Shown here piece after piece: positions 29,045 to 39,183 of a stretch of 64,000 nucleotides of DNA. Position numbers and translations under genes: made by a program. The notes beneath the pieces are model-generated. The model ran no database searches and was not told the DNA's origin. It saw only the letters and a list, made by a program, of their open reading frames with translations. This DNA is from Neisseriaceae bacterium (GTDB lineage Bacteria; Pseudomonadota; Gammaproteobacteria; Burkholderiales; Neisseriaceae): the NCBI GenBank assembly GCA_016864895.1, contig CP046107.1:1495741-1559740 (forward strand), read 5' to 3'. Numbering within the stretch: the first letter of the stretch is position 1; the number at the start of each line of letters is the position of its first letter.

Positions 29045-29410
29045 ATGAGTATATCAATTATTACTATATATGGAATTGCAAATTGTAGTTCAGTCAAAAA
29101 GACAAGGGTTTACTTTGATAAAAATCATATCAAATATGTTTTCATTAATTTTTATCAAGACATTCCAAGTACTGGTTTACTTGACAAATGGATAAATAAG
29201 TTGAGTTTGAGTCAGTTGATTAATAAAAAAAGTATTACTTGGCGTCAATTAGACAATGATATGAAACAGTTAATTGAAAATAACCAAAGTGTTATCTCTA
29301 TTTTGAGAGATAATATTACTTTAATCAAAAGACCTGTTATTCAATGGGCGGATGGTTCAGTTACTGTAGGTTACGATGAAATACTCTTTCAACAAAAAAA
29401 TAATCAATAA
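29045..29410 (+). CDS. ArsC/Spx-family protein, YffB-like
   Basis: 121 residues with a thioredoxin-like ArsC fold. The start reads ITIYGIANCSSVKK, matching the YffB pattern G-I-x-N-C, with a single Cys and no CxxC. A cis-Pro segment IKRPVIQWADG lies near residue 97. The true arsenate reductases and Spx have related folds, but this form is usually a reductase-like protein of unknown substrate. It lies 6 bases after the hexomutase gene and probably ends that operon. Confidence 0.8.
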   Translation: MSISIITIYGIANCSSVKKTRVYFDKNHIKYVFINFYQDIPSTGLLDKWINKLSLSQLINKKSITWRQLDNDMKQLIENNQSVISILRDNITLIKRPVIQWADGSVTVGYDEILFQQKNNQ

Positions 29411-29513
29411 GTTAATTTGTTAGCTTCTTGGTAAGACTTTATTTTGTAGGGGAGGGGGACGTCACTACTTTTGGATTAAGTTTTTACTAAAATAAATTGA
29501 TAGACAGAAAAAC

Positions 29514-29548
29514 AAAAAAGCCAGTAGGGATCAGTTACTGGCTTTTTT
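29514..29548. terminator. Bidirectional terminator between convergent genes
   Basis: A 13-bp perfect stem AAAAAAGCCAGTA / TACTGGCTTTTTT with a 9-base loop. A run on one side and T run on the other let it act for the plus-strand operon ending at 29410 and for the minus-strand operon ending at 29564. Confidence 0.88.
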
Positions 29549-29563
29549 AGTATCGTTGATTAA

Positions 29564-30097
29564 TTACTTTTTCTTTTCAAATAATGCTGATTCAATAATA
29601 AATTCAGAATCTTTTTGATTTTGTATAGTCGCGGTGCTAGATTTGTTGGAAACACTTTTGGTAGCGTTATTTTTTTTGTTTTTTTCTAAGTCAGCCCTGG
29701 TGGTAACTACTCCTGTTTTATTAATTTTTTCTTCTGGCTTTAACATCTTAATGTTACCGTTGAAGAAAGCACCATTTTCCATGTCAAATACATATGTCTC
29801 AATATCACCAAAGATTTGAGCACAACTTTTTAATTCAACTTTATCAGCACGAATACTTCCAGTCAGACTACCATATAAAACAGCAGTATCAGCTTCGATG
29901 TTACCATCAATAATGGCTTCTTTGCAAATGACTAAGTAATCACCACAATTAATACTACCCTCTAAATGTCCATGGAATTTCAAGGAAGATGGGTTGTCTA
30001 TTTGCCCCCTAATGATACATTGTGAGCCAATGCTAGTTTCTGTATTTTCTCTTTTTTCTATTAATTCTGAATCGCTTCTTTTATTAGTGTTAAACAT
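29564..30097 (-). CDS. Bactofilin family cytoskeletal protein
   Basis: 177 residues. A central bactofilin (DUF583) beta-helix of about 100 residues from about residue 24 shows the repeating pattern G-x-I/L with hydrophobic spacing (SIGSQCIIRG, GHLEGSINCG, IDGNIEADTAVLYG, SIRADKVELK). The N- and C-terminal tails are polar and disordered-looking, as in other bactofilins. These proteins polymerise without nucleotides and recruit wall enzymes to set cell shape. The M23 peptidase gene lies directly upstream in the same operon (one base between them), as in Helicobacter and other bacteria. Confidence 0.92.
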   Translation of the reverse strand: MFNTNKRSDSELIEKRENTETSIGSQCIIRGQIDNPSSLKFHGHLEGSINCGDYLVICKEAIIDGNIEADTAVLYGSLTGSIRADKVELKSCAQIFGDIETYVFDMENGAFFNGNIKMLKPEEKINKTGVVTTRADLEKNKKNNATKSVSNKSSTATIQNQKDSEFIIESALFEKKK

Positions 30098-30098
30098 A

Positions 30099-30995
30099 TT
30101 AATTTCCTAGTGATAGATATGGGTTGGGATTGATCGGTTCATCATTGTAACGGATTTCGTAGTGTAAGTGAGAACCTGTAGAAAGTCCTGAATTACCCAC
30201 GTTTCCAATGATATCACCGGCTTTAACAGTTTGATTATTTCTAACCTGTATTTTTGATAAATGTGCATAAGCAGTCGAGTAGCCGTAACCATGTTTAATT
30301 TTAACTGTACGACCATAGCCACCACTTGTGCCTGCAAATGTTACAATGCCATCTGCTGTTGCCTTAACAGGTGCTCCCGTCACTCCTGCGATATCTATGC
30401 CAGAATGCAAAGAACCCCTTTGTTTGGTAATAGGGTGGGTTCGGTAGCCAAAAGGCGACGTAATACGACCAATATGAGCAAAACCTAAGGGTATTTTCGT
30501 AAGTGTATCGTACAGATACGAAAGCTGTTTATGATTATAAATGCCTCTGGTTTTATTGTTAGTATCGGTTCTATTACTGGCAGATACAAGCCATTTATCT
30601 TTTAAAGACTCCTCCTCCGCTAATTCAGTTAGTTTATTCTCAATACTAACACCTCTATTTTTGAGATATTTTTTGATTGAGTCAACAAGTACATTAGCTT
30701 TATCTAACTCATCGATACGATCACCTAGCTCATTTTCGATAGAATCATTTAAGGAAACAATTTGTTGGCTGAGCTCATAATTTTTAATAAGCAATTTCTG
30801 ATTTTCCATGGCAACAAATTGAGTATAGCTATAATTATATATGAAGAAAAATAAGGTGATAACCAATCCAACTATAAACAGAGCAGTTCCCATCACGATA
30901 AGATTGAAATTTTTAACAATTCCACGTCTTACTTTAACTTCCTTTGTTTCCCCATCATCTAAAATTAATAATGTAACATCTCTAGACCTAGACAT
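30099..30995 (-). CDS. Membrane-anchored M23 (LytM) metallopeptidase
   Basis: 298 residues: a cytoplasmic N-terminus of about 30 residues, one transmembrane helix (about 31-55), a periplasmic coiled coil (about 60-115), and a C-terminal M23 domain. The zinc and catalytic residues are all present: His and Asp in LHSGIDIAG, the His of TAYAHLS and the HLHYE motif. It should cut peptidoglycan cross-links. The partner bactofilin follows after one base, which suggests localised wall cutting that shapes the cell. Confidence 0.92.
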   Translation of the reverse strand: MSRSRDVTLLILDDGETKEVKVRRGIVKNFNLIVMGTALFIVGLVITLFFFIYNYSYTQFVAMENQKLLIKNYELSQQIVSLNDSIENELGDRIDELDKANVLVDSIKKYLKNRGVSIENKLTELAEEESLKDKWLVSASNRTDTNNKTRGIYNHKQLSYLYDTLTKIPLGFAHIGRITSPFGYRTHPITKQRGSLHSGIDIAGVTGAPVKATADGIVTFAGTSGGYGRTVKIKHGYGYSTAYAHLSKIQVRNNQTVKAGDIIGNVGNSGLSTGSHLHYEIRYNDEPINPNPYLSLGN

Positions 30996-31877
30996 TAATA
31001 CAACCTTATTTTACAACCTCATTCATCGGATTTTTAAACAAGCCTTTTAAAAAAACAGAATTTAGACTCAAATTGAACTTCTACCATGGATTATAGCAAT
31101 TTTTTATATTTTGTAAAATGTTTTTATCGTGAATTTTACATGTATTGAGGCATAAAAATAATAAAAAATATTAAATATAATAAATAGTTATATTATATTA
31201 ACGTATCGTTAACCTGAAATTATAATTATAATTATTTTCAAAATTAAATTTGTAAGTACTATTGAGAAGGATGCTGATAAAAATTTTAAGAATAAGATCT
31301 CTAATGTGTTAGATTGGAAGAGAGAATCATGTTTATTCTAATGGTTAATGATAATAACTTTTTAGGGGGAATCTACTTTGAATCTCTTTCTTTACTTGTC
31401 ATGATCATTACGAATATCAGGGGGCAACTTGGTTAAGTAATGATGGCCCCTCGAATTAAAAAAATATTGTACGATAATATCATAATCATTTTTTATTATG
31501 TTTTATGAAAGAATTCAATTCTTTATGAGAGTGTCTTTAGGGAATATTCCCTCTTTGAGTATTGTTTAGAGAGGTTGCCAAAAAAGTTCCTCTCTGTATT
31601 CTAATGCTACTTATGGTCAATTTACTTATCCTGTCACAATCAGACTTATGGCCAAACTTTTTAAGTGTCATATATCTCCTGCTCGATCCTCAATCAGGTA
31701 GTATGCAGATCCTGTACGTCAGCAATCGAGATGTATCTGCCCTATTTTGTGTGTAATAGAATAGGAGGACAAAAAAATACTAATGTGGATAAGAGAGAGG
31801 ACAAATATTACGCATTATCGTAATTTTCATAAATTATATTTACAGGCATATTGCCTATGAGTATATATTTGTTATCT
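30996..31877. other. Intergenic region without a convincing gene
   Basis: About 880 bases between two minus-strand genes. Mostly AT-rich. It holds two G-runs (31365-31369 followed by ATCTACTTTG, and 31423-31427) and a more GC-rich patch (31590-31750). In that patch a 64-codon TTG-started frame (31562-31756) is hydrophobic but has no SD. A second frame there is also open for about 40 codons, so it could be a gene remnant. Confidence 0.5.
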
Positions 31878-32564
31878 TTATTCTATCGGGGAAAGCTGTC
31901 CGTCCGACATGACGAGTGTTCTGTCAAAATGTGTAATCAATCCTTCATCATGGGTGACAACCACAAAAGATAGGTTGAGCTGATTTTTTAGTTCTAATAG
32001 TAGAGAGATAATATTTTGCGCATTTTTTTTATCTAAATTACCTGTCGGTTCGTCTGCTAGTAGGCAAGCGGGGTTATTAGCAATTGCCCTAGCAACTGAT
32101 ACTCTTTGTTTTTCACCTCCGGATAGTTGACTTGGTTTGTGATCAATTCGGTTTTCTAAATTTACTTGTTTTAGAACTTGTAGGGCTTTATTTTGAGCTA
32201 TTTTGGTAGGGATATTAGCTATTAAAAGTGGCATCATTACATTTTCTAAAGCTGTGAATTCAGGTAGCAAATGATGAAATTGATAGATAAATCCTAAATT
32301 TTGATTTCTCCATAAACCTAATTCTGTTTGGTTGAGTGACAGAATATCACTCCCCATGATTCTAATAGTTCCTGATGTTTGGTAATCTAATCCACCCATG
32401 AGCTGTAATAAAGTTGATTTACCACTACCAGAAGCTCCAATAATAGCAATACTTTCCTCAGCGTGGATAGTTAGATTCAAATTTTTTATGACTTCAGTAT
32501 TCAGGTGGCCATCTTGATAAGTTTTACTAATATTCTGACATTCAATAATAACTGTATTATTCAT
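31878..32564 (-). CDS. lolD: Lipoprotein-releasing ABC transporter ATPase
   Basis: 228 residues. It has Walker A (GASGSGKST), Q-loop, signature (LSGGEKQR), Walker B ([12 protein letters not shown]) and the switch His (VVTHDE). The MacB/LolD subfamily length and its overlap of 8 bases with the LolC/E-type permease gene point to LolD. The complex extracts outer-membrane lipoproteins from the inner membrane and hands them to LolA. Several predicted lipoproteins in this window (35389, 43378) would be clients. Confidence 0.93.
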   Translation of the reverse strand: MNNTVIIECQNISKTYQDGHLNTEVIKNLNLTIHAEESIAIIGASGSGKSTLLQLMGGLDYQTSGTIRIMGSDILSLNQTELGLWRNQNLGFIYQFHHLLPEFTALENVMMPLLIANIPTKIAQNKALQVLKQVNLENRIDHKPSQLSGGEKQRVSVARAIANNPACLLADEPTGNLDKKNAQNIISLLLELKNQLNLSFVVVTHDEGLITHFDRTLVMSDGQLSPIE

Positions 32565-33825
32565 AGCGTAATGCCTCTGCGGGTTTAGTACATGCTGCTC
32601 TATAGCTAGGATATAAAGTAGCTAAGAATGACAATAATAAGGAAATTATTGTTATAATAGCCAAATCGCCAAACTGAATATCAATAGGTATTTTACTTAA
32701 AAAATAAACCTGAGGAGAAATAACAGAAGTACCAGATATTCTTTCATACAGAGAAACAATATTACTGAGGTTTAAAGTTAATAAAATACCCAAAATTAAA
32801 CCTGCCATTGTCCCAATGAGTCCAATAATAGTTCCTTGTAGTATAAATATTTTCATGACATTTTTAGGAGGCATACCTAAGGTTCTTAAAATAGCAATAT
32901 TACTTTTCTTCTCATTGACAGTCATGACAAGTGAGGATATTAGGTTAAAACACGCGACCATGGAAATTAGTATCATTAAAATAAACATAATTTTTTTTTC
33001 CAGAGCCACAGCTTCAAAATAGACTCGATTATTAAAAGACCAATTTGTAATCCATACTCCCTCGCTATCAGAGCTATCTAAAAATGAAGAAGTAATTTGA
33101 TCAATGTTATTAGGGTTATCTAGTTTTACCCTCAAACCAGTAAATTGGCCTTCTTTCCGGAATAATATATCTGCATCTTCAACGTGAATATAAGCATAAC
33201 TTTTATTTATTTCAGGTATATCTGAATGAACAGTGCCCACTAGTTTGAATTGTTTCAATCTTGGAACAATTCCAACTGGAGATGAGTTAGCTTCAGGAGA
33301 TAATACGGTTACTTTATCACCAATATTAAGTTGAAGCTCTCTTGAGAGACCTTGTCCAAGGATGATACCAAACTCCCCAGCTTTGAGTTTATCTAAAGCA
33401 GATAGATTTAAAACTTCTTGATTGATAATAGATTGTTCTTTATCTGGATAAACACCTAATACCTGCGCGCCTTGTACACTACCCCCACTGGTTAATAATA
33501 TTTGATCCCTTATGAAAGGAGAGGTAGCCACAACATGCTTGTTTTTTCTTGCAATTCTGTCTAAATCATGCGAATTTAAATCAGGATTTTCTTCTTGATA
33601 GTAACTATCATAACCAATTTCAATATGGGAAGAAACATCATAGAGTTTTGCCCTTATATTTTTTTGAAAACCATTCATGACAGACAATACAACAATAAGA
33701 GTGATGATTCCCAGTGCAATGCCAATGATAGATACCAAGGTGATAAAAGATAATAAACCATCTCTTTTTTTTGTTTTCAAATACCTAAAAGCAATCCAAC
33801 TTTCCAGTGATCGAAATTTATTCAT
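32557..33825 (-). CDS. lolC: Lipoprotein-releasing permease, LolC/LolE family
   Basis: 422 residues from ATG 33825. An in-frame TTG at 33858 would add 11 residues but has no SD and precedes the usual family N-terminus (SWIAFRYLKTKKRDG). One transmembrane helix near residue 30-50, a large periplasmic domain, then three helices (about 265-290, 320-350, 370-400) give the four-helix LolC/LolE layout. Only one permease gene is present beside lolD, so it may work as a homodimer (LolF type) or its partner is elsewhere. Confidence 0.9.
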   Translation of the reverse strand: MNKFRSLESWIAFRYLKTKKRDGLLSFITLVSIIGIALGIITLIVVLSVMNGFQKNIRAKLYDVSSHIEIGYDSYYQEENPDLNSHDLDRIARKNKHVVATSPFIRDQILLTSGGSVQGAQVLGVYPDKEQSIINQEVLNLSALDKLKAGEFGIILGQGLSRELQLNIGDKVTVLSPEANSSPVGIVPRLKQFKLVGTVHSDIPEINKSYAYIHVEDADILFRKEGQFTGLRVKLDNPNNIDQITSSFLDSSDSEGVWITNWSFNNRVYFEAVALEKKIMFILMILISMVACFNLISSLVMTVNEKKSNIAILRTLGMPPKNVMKIFILQGTIIGLIGTMAGLILGILLTLNLSNIVSLYERISGTSVISPQVYFLSKIPIDIQFGDLAIITIISLLLSFLATLYPSYRAACTKPAEALRYE

Positions 33826-33940
33826 ACTAAAAAGATACCTTATTCTATTTGTAAGCAAAACATTCTACACTAATCTGGGCGCCTATATAAGAAAATACAT
33901 TAAATCTTAATTTTTCAATGTATTTTAGAAATAAAGAAAA

Positions 33941-35125
33941 TTAACTGGTTAATTGTTTGGAAATTAGCTGTTTAATTGGATCCACGTGATTACTAATACG
34001 CAGTAGAGCGTTGCGTAAAAACTTTGCTGGTACTGCTTCATTTGTAAATAATTTAACCACAAAGTTTGTACCATGATATAATACCCTAGTTTTAGTTTGA
34101 TGCTTCAAATTATATCGTTCTAGAAGTGTTTCTCTTGCAATATTTTTACCTCTATAGTTAGCCTCTAAAATTAAACCTGAAAGATGAGCAACACTTTCTA
34201 TGCCTAAATTAAATCCATGCGCAGTAACAGGGTGCATACCGACAGCAGCATCACCAATTAATGCACAGCGTTGATCATAAAAGCGTCTTGCATGAACCCC
34301 AACCAGAGAGTAGGAGTTTTTTTCGCTAACTTGTGTTAAGTAACCTAACTTGCCTTTGGTTTCCCGATAAATATCTTGTGCTAGTTCTTCTGGGGTCATA
34401 TTGATGATATTATCTGCCAAATTAGTATCTATAGTAATAACTATGCTCGAAAGATTTTTCTCTAAGGGCAAGATGGCTAAGGTGCGCCCGTAGTGAAAAC
34501 ATTCAAAGGCGGTGTGTTCATTGCTCAATTCATGTTTCATTCTAAAGCAGATAACCGTGCGGCCGAATTGATGAGTATCTACTGGGATACCAATTTTTTG
34601 TCTTATGGATGAAAAACGACCATCAGCACAGACTAGAAGTTGAGCGTTAAGTTTTTTACCATTAGAGAGTTGCGTTGTGACTTCTTGTTCATTAATTTGA
34701 ACATCCTCAACAGTAACACCATTAATCAAATCAATATTGGATAAATCTTTTACCGATTTATAACAAGCCTTACGAACATCACAATTACTTACTAAAAAAC
34801 CTAAACGATCAATAGGTTGGCCACGTGCCTGAGTGGGTTGTTGAAAATACAGTTGGTAATCAGAGTTGCCATTGATAATTTTTGCCTGTTTGAGTGGATA
34901 AATTTTATCTTCAGGAATCAAAGCCCAAATACCAGAGTCTTGTAGATAGTTTTTAGTAAAATGAGTTAAGGCAACTTCTCTGCCGTCGAAAGGTGGATTT
35001 TCAATAGTCTCTAAAGGACTTTTTTCTATGACAGATACTTTTAACGAACTATCTTTGAATTGCCTAGCAAAAGTAAGTCCTACTGGACCACTGCCTACCA
35101 CGATAATATCAGTATAATCACCCAT
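33941..35125 (-). CDS. UbiH/UbiM-type FAD-dependent hydroxylase of ubiquinone synthesis
   Basis: 394 residues, class A flavoprotein monooxygenase. It has the N-terminal Rossmann GxGxxG (VGSGPVGLTFA), the DG fingerprint (CADGRFSSIR) and the GD motif (CALIGDAAVGMHPVTAHG), followed by GFNLGIES as in the UbiH/F/I/L/M group. It should hydroxylate the ring of the ubiquinone precursor. Neisseria use a UbiM enzyme with this family layout; the exact position hydroxylated cannot be told by eye. A strong SD (AAGGAG) stands 10 bases before the ATG. It is a single gene. Confidence 0.85.
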   Translation of the reverse strand: MGDYTDIIVVGSGPVGLTFARQFKDSSLKVSVIEKSPLETIENPPFDGREVALTHFTKNYLQDSGIWALIPEDKIYPLKQAKIINGNSDYQLYFQQPTQARGQPIDRLGFLVSNCDVRKACYKSVKDLSNIDLINGVTVEDVQINEQEVTTQLSNGKKLNAQLLVCADGRFSSIRQKIGIPVDTHQFGRTVICFRMKHELSNEHTAFECFHYGRTLAILPLEKNLSSIVITIDTNLADNIINMTPEELAQDIYRETKGKLGYLTQVSEKNSYSLVGVHARRFYDQRCALIGDAAVGMHPVTAHGFNLGIESVAHLSGLILEANYRGKNIARETLLERYNLKHQTKTRVLYHGTNFVVKLFTNEAVPAKFLRNALLRISNHVDPIKQLISKQLTS

Positions 35126-35388
35126 TTTCTAAAGACTCCTTAGATCTGATTTATTCTATACATGTAGTGTAGCTCCACAGTATAACGTAAAAGAGAAATT
35201 GTATCAGAGAAATCTCTGAATGATTGATTGTTTAAACAAAAAATATCAGCTATATTAACCATGTTTATTCTTGAAACAAATCAGGAATGATAGCCTATTT
35301 AGGGGCTAATTTTTTGCTCAAGGATGAGTATTTGAGATAGTGTGTGTTTAATAGTGTGCGTTTATTTTTTTTTAGAAGAAAACAAAAA

Positions 35389-37488
35389 ATGAGTGATAAC
35401 GGATATAAGACAAATAAGATAAAATTACTTTTATTGTTCCCCCTATTAATTGCATGTCATGGTGAAGAAAATGCTAATAAAAATGGTGAAGAGATGGTGA
35501 TTGCACGGAAGGAATATAGGACTGGTATTGAATTGTCTAATATTGATTTAAGTGTTAGACCTCAAGATGATTTTTTCAATTATGTTAATGGTAAATGGGT
35601 ACAAAACACCAAAATACCAGCAGATAAATCTTCTTGGGGTGCATTTAATGAACTAAGAGAGTTAACAGATGAAAATTCTTTGATATTGATTAAAGAATTA
35701 TTAAAACAAACGCCAGAACCAGATAGTGAAGCTCAGAAAATAAAGACAACCTATGAAGCATTTTCTAATTTTAATCAGAGAAATATGAATGGACTAGCAC
35801 CATTGAATAAGGAATTTTTTAAGATTAATCAAGTGACCAGCCTTCCCAAATTTCAGGAAGTTATTATTGATTTGGGCAAAGAAGGGAAGAATAATCCTTT
35901 TTATGATTGGTATGTATATGCTGATATGAAAGATTCTCAAAATAATGCTGTTTATCAAACAGGAGGGTTGATTTTATTACCAAGAGATTACTATCAAAAA
36001 AAATCTCCTCGTAATGAGGAAGTGATTAAAAAATATAAAGGTTTTGTGTCCAAGATATTGGAAAGATTAGATTATACCAATGCAGATGAACTAGCAGAAC
36101 AGATTATTCGGTTTGAAAAAAGGATTGCTGATAACTTGTTAACTAATGAAGAAATCAGAGATGCGATACTTCAATACAATCCACGTTCTGTTTCACAATT
36201 AGGCCACATATCAAAAAATATTGATTTAGCTAAATTTTTGTCAGGAGTCTCTGTCAATACAGATAAGATAATTATTGATGAAATCAAATATTTTGATAAC
36301 TTAGATAAATATTTAAATGATGAAAATATAGAATTATTAAAAGCTTATTATAAATATTGGTTAGTAGTGAAGAACCATGATGTTTTAGATAAGGCCATGG
36401 ATACTGCTTATTTTGAGTTTTTTAAACAATTTTTACAAGGGCAGAAAGAACAACGTCAAGATGATAAAAAAGGGTTAGATTTTATCAACAAAAATTTGGG
36501 TGAGGCATTTGGTAAAGTGTATGTTAGTAAATATTTTTCTGAAGAGTCTAAACGCCAGATGGTAGAGTTAGTAGACTATTTAAGAGAAAGTTATTACCAA
36601 CATATAAAAAACTTAACTTGGATGAGTGCTCAAACTAAACAAAAAGCATTGTACAAACTAGATAAATTAGCAGTGAAAGTAGGTTATCCCGATAAATGGA
36701 GAGATTTTTCTCAGTTGAATATTCAACCAGATGAGAACAATATATTTAAAATTAAAAGTGCTATTAAGCAATGGAACTATCAAGAAGATTTGAAAAAAAT
36801 AGGTCATGCAGTTGATAAAACTGAATGGGCCATGCCACCACAAACCGTGAATGCGTACTATAGCTCGGTGAGACATGAGATTGTTTTCCCTGCTGCGATA
36901 TTGCAATCCCCATTTTTTAATGGGAGGGTAGATGCTGCGGTTAATTTTGGTGGAATCGGTGGTGTGATTGCACATGAAATGACCCATGGCTTCGATGATA
37001 GTGGTGCAATGTTTGATGCTGATGGTAATTTAAATAATTGGTGGACAGAGGAGGATAAATCAAAATTTGATACCTTGACTCAAAAATTAGTCGATCAGTT
37101 CAATCAGTATGAGGTAGTACCTGGACATTTTATTAATGGTAAGTTTACCTTAGGAGAGAATATTGCAGACTTAGGTGGTGTTAACTTAGCTTTTGATGCA
37201 TTGCAAGCGTACTTAAAAGATAAGAAAATACCGCAATATAAGTCAAAAAGTAATGAGAGTCAATATTTTACAGAAAATCAAAAGTTTTTTATTTCTTGGG
37301 CTAGTGTCTGGAGAACGAAATCAACAACAGAGCATTTACAAAATCAAATTAAAGTTGACCCTCATTCACCTGGTCAGTTTAGAGCTTTTGTTCCGTTGAC
37401 CAACGTTGATGCTTTTTATGATGCTTTTGATGTGAAACCAGGTGATAAATTATATAAATCGCCAGAAGACAGAATCAAAATTTGGTAA
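35389..37488 (+). CDS. M13-family zinc metallopeptidase, lipoprotein (PepO/neprilysin-like)
   Basis: 699 residues from ATG 35389 (AGAAG 10 bases upstream). An in-frame GTG at 35344 would add 15 residues but would spoil the lipoprotein signal. The signal peptide ends in LLIAC, so the mature protein is lipid-anchored. An M13 N-terminal domain fills most of residues 40-480. The catalytic domain has HEMTH with His529, Glu530 and His533, third zinc ligand Glu590 in ENIADLGG with Asp594, and a NAYYSSVRHEIVFPA substrate-binding stretch. It ends with the usual W. By family it degrades peptides up to about 40 residues. It is monocistronic. Confidence 0.94.
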   Translation: MSDNGYKTNKIKLLLLFPLLIACHGEENANKNGEEMVIARKEYRTGIELSNIDLSVRPQDDFFNYVNGKWVQNTKIPADKSSWGAFNELRELTDENSLILIKELLKQTPEPDSEAQKIKTTYEAFSNFNQRNMNGLAPLNKEFFKINQVTSLPKFQEVIIDLGKEGKNNPFYDWYVYADMKDSQNNAVYQTGGLILLPRDYYQKKSPRNEEVIKKYKGFVSKILERLDYTNADELAEQIIRFEKRIADNLLTNEEIRDAILQYNPRSVSQLGHISKNIDLAKFLSGVSVNTDKIIIDEIKYFDNLDKYLNDENIELLKAYYKYWLVVKNHDVLDKAMDTAYFEFFKQFLQGQKEQRQDDKKGLDFINKNLGEAFGKVYVSKYFSEESKRQMVELVDYLRESYYQHIKNLTWMSAQTKQKALYKLDKLAVKVGYPDKWRDFSQLNIQPDENNIFKIKSAIKQWNYQEDLKKIGHAVDKTEWAMPPQTVNAYYSSVRHEIVFPAAILQSPFFNGRVDAAVNFGGIGGVIAHEMTHGFDDSGAMFDADGNLNNWWTEEDKSKFDTLTQKLVDQFNQYEVVPGHFINGKFTLGENIADLGGVNLAFDALQAYLKDKKIPQYKSKSNESQYFTENQKFFISWASVWRTKSTTEHLQNQIKVDPHSPGQFRAFVPLTNVDAFYDAFDVKPGDKLYKSPEDRIKIW

Positions 37489-37694
37489 AAGAGAGACATT
37501 TTCTCATCAGCTAACTAAGTAGCATATAGAGAGTGATATGTTTTTATTATTATCATTTACTCTGTCAGAGTGGTACTGAATATCCTCAGTCAAAAAGAGT
37601 TTTTGGGGGAGGTCTTTTTTTTTAATATAGTTTATACAGTACTATTTGTTCATTATTAATTGTAAGTTCATTGGTATTTTTTCTTTAAGAATAA

Positions 37695-38102
37695 AGTAAA
37701 GTTAATATCCATGGTAACGCTCGATTTGCCAATGACAAAGAGGTTAAAAAATTTACCAAGGTAAAGAATGGAATCATCATTGTTATTTATTTTCCACCTT
37801 TAAAAAAGGTGACATCTAAATACAATTCATTGGATTATGTAGATTTTAGCAGGTGTTGCGGATATCCAGCTAAATGCTATAGCTAATATTATTTTGTGAA
37901 TATGGGTAGTGATGATTATTTATTATGTAAGCCAGAGAATTATTGGTAGGCTTAGCTTTACTTTTTCATGATCTCATTGAGAAAGGATTATTGATTTCGC
38001 TGATAATTTATCATTATTTTGTTAATGGAAGTAGTTTACTTTGAGCTTGTTGTTGGTCTGGAAACTATCTTGAATCTAGCCAGAGATTTAATAAAATTAT
38101 GA
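37695..38102 (+). pseudogene. Likely decayed gene, unrecognised
   Basis: Consecutive protein-like pieces in changing frames. First, 63 codons without a start codon (37695-37886) containing HGNARFANDKEVKKFTKVK. Next, a short piece starting MGSDDYLLCK (37902) that shifts into a frame reading ARELLVGLALLFHDLIEKG. Last, MEVVYFELVVGLETILNLA (38025-38102). Residue mix and lack of repeats look coding, while stops and frameshifts every 15-60 codons show that it is broken. The first piece faintly recalls single-stranded DNA-binding proteins; this is not a firm call. Confidence 0.35.
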
Positions 38103-38216
38103 AAACTTTATTGTGTTAATATTCTGATGTTTATCTACAATTAGTTTTGTAGTTTAGCGGAAAATAATTTCTTCTTTTTGGGGGGCAATTCACAATTCAA
38201 AGAAAAGGAGGATTTT

Positions 38217-38560
38217 ATAAACCAATATGTAGAAATCAAGAGGTCATTTTTAAGAAATATTTTTGATACAAAATACTAAATACCCTACCAACCCATTCAA
38301 TTTTGAAAAATAATGATTTATAGACAATAAAAGCAGATTTAAAAGTATATTTTTTACCACATTAGTTATTTATATCTTATCTGATCGTTTATTATTGACC
38401 TCAATACAGAGCCAACTATTGAGTGGTAAGTATTTACCAGATAAAGAGAACAGAGTAGTAAATTTTATTAATTCTTAATGGGGGGATACTTTGGGTAAAC
38501 TTGTGTATGCAGAATCATTTAATAAAAAAGAATATATTTGAAAAGTATCAAGTTTCATCG
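38217..38560 (+). pseudogene. Likely decayed gene(s) with lost start codon
   Basis: A good SD (AGGAGG, 38206-38211) stands 5 bases before ATA at 38217, as if an ATG had mutated. The frame NQYVEIKRSFLRNIFDTKY then ends at 38279. After a frame change, 38317-38478 is open for 53 codons with a hydrophobic part (FFTTLVIYILSDRLLL). A run of six G (38480-38485) lies 5 bases before TTG 38491, which opens a 16-codon frame (MGKLVYAESFNKKEYI). No family recognised. Confidence 0.3.
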
Positions 38561-39183
38561 TTGAACTATAAATTAATTTTAGTTTTATTAAATTGAGTCA
38601 AAATAATTAGATTATTAGAATTTTAAACATCATCAAGCTTTTTTTTGAGAAAAGGTGTTTAATATTCAAATGTTAGGGCGTTATGATAGAACAAAATTAT
38701 TTATCTCACTATTATTTTGCAACTGATTTAATCTTTACACATCCGGACCCTGGTGCCTTATGGAAGGCTTAGTTTTTTAGATTGTACATGAAGTGATATA
38801 TGAATTTGATCAATGGATCCCATTTTTTTAGCTTGGGTAATTTTGTCTAACATGTTGAACCATGAGTAATCTTTTGAAAAAATTTTTACTTACCTATAGT
38901 CCTAATGGAGCACAAGTATTATAGACACCTCTCATGAATCTTTTGATATTAAACTACAAGATCAATATTAATATTAGTTGAGATATTAAGCCAGAAAATT
39001 ATGTAACAATTTGTTGGTTATAGTTTTATTGGTGGTGTTCTTAAGTATTTTTGGTACTTTCTGATGATTTTTGAGTATTAATAAATTATAGATTTATGGT
39101 ATATTGTAGGGGGATGTTTAATGTAATAATTCCTTTAATTTTTATGTTGTTACAGCATATTAATATCTACTTTGGGAGTCACA

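Larger units (their letters stand above)
37489..39183. other. 1.7-kb region without an intact gene
   Basis: Very AT-rich with many stops. It holds several broken frames that read like protein (37695-38102 and 38217-38560; see separate entries), G-runs at 37607, 38180, 38480 and 39109, and an SD-like AGGAGG at 38206 with no ATG behind it. I read it as a decayed gene region plus the leader of the gene at 39184. Confidence 0.5.

Noticed and set aside
31562..31756. 64-residue hydrophobic ORF
   Set aside because: TTG start without SD, no neighbour context, and a second frame in the same patch is also open. Left as part of the gap description.
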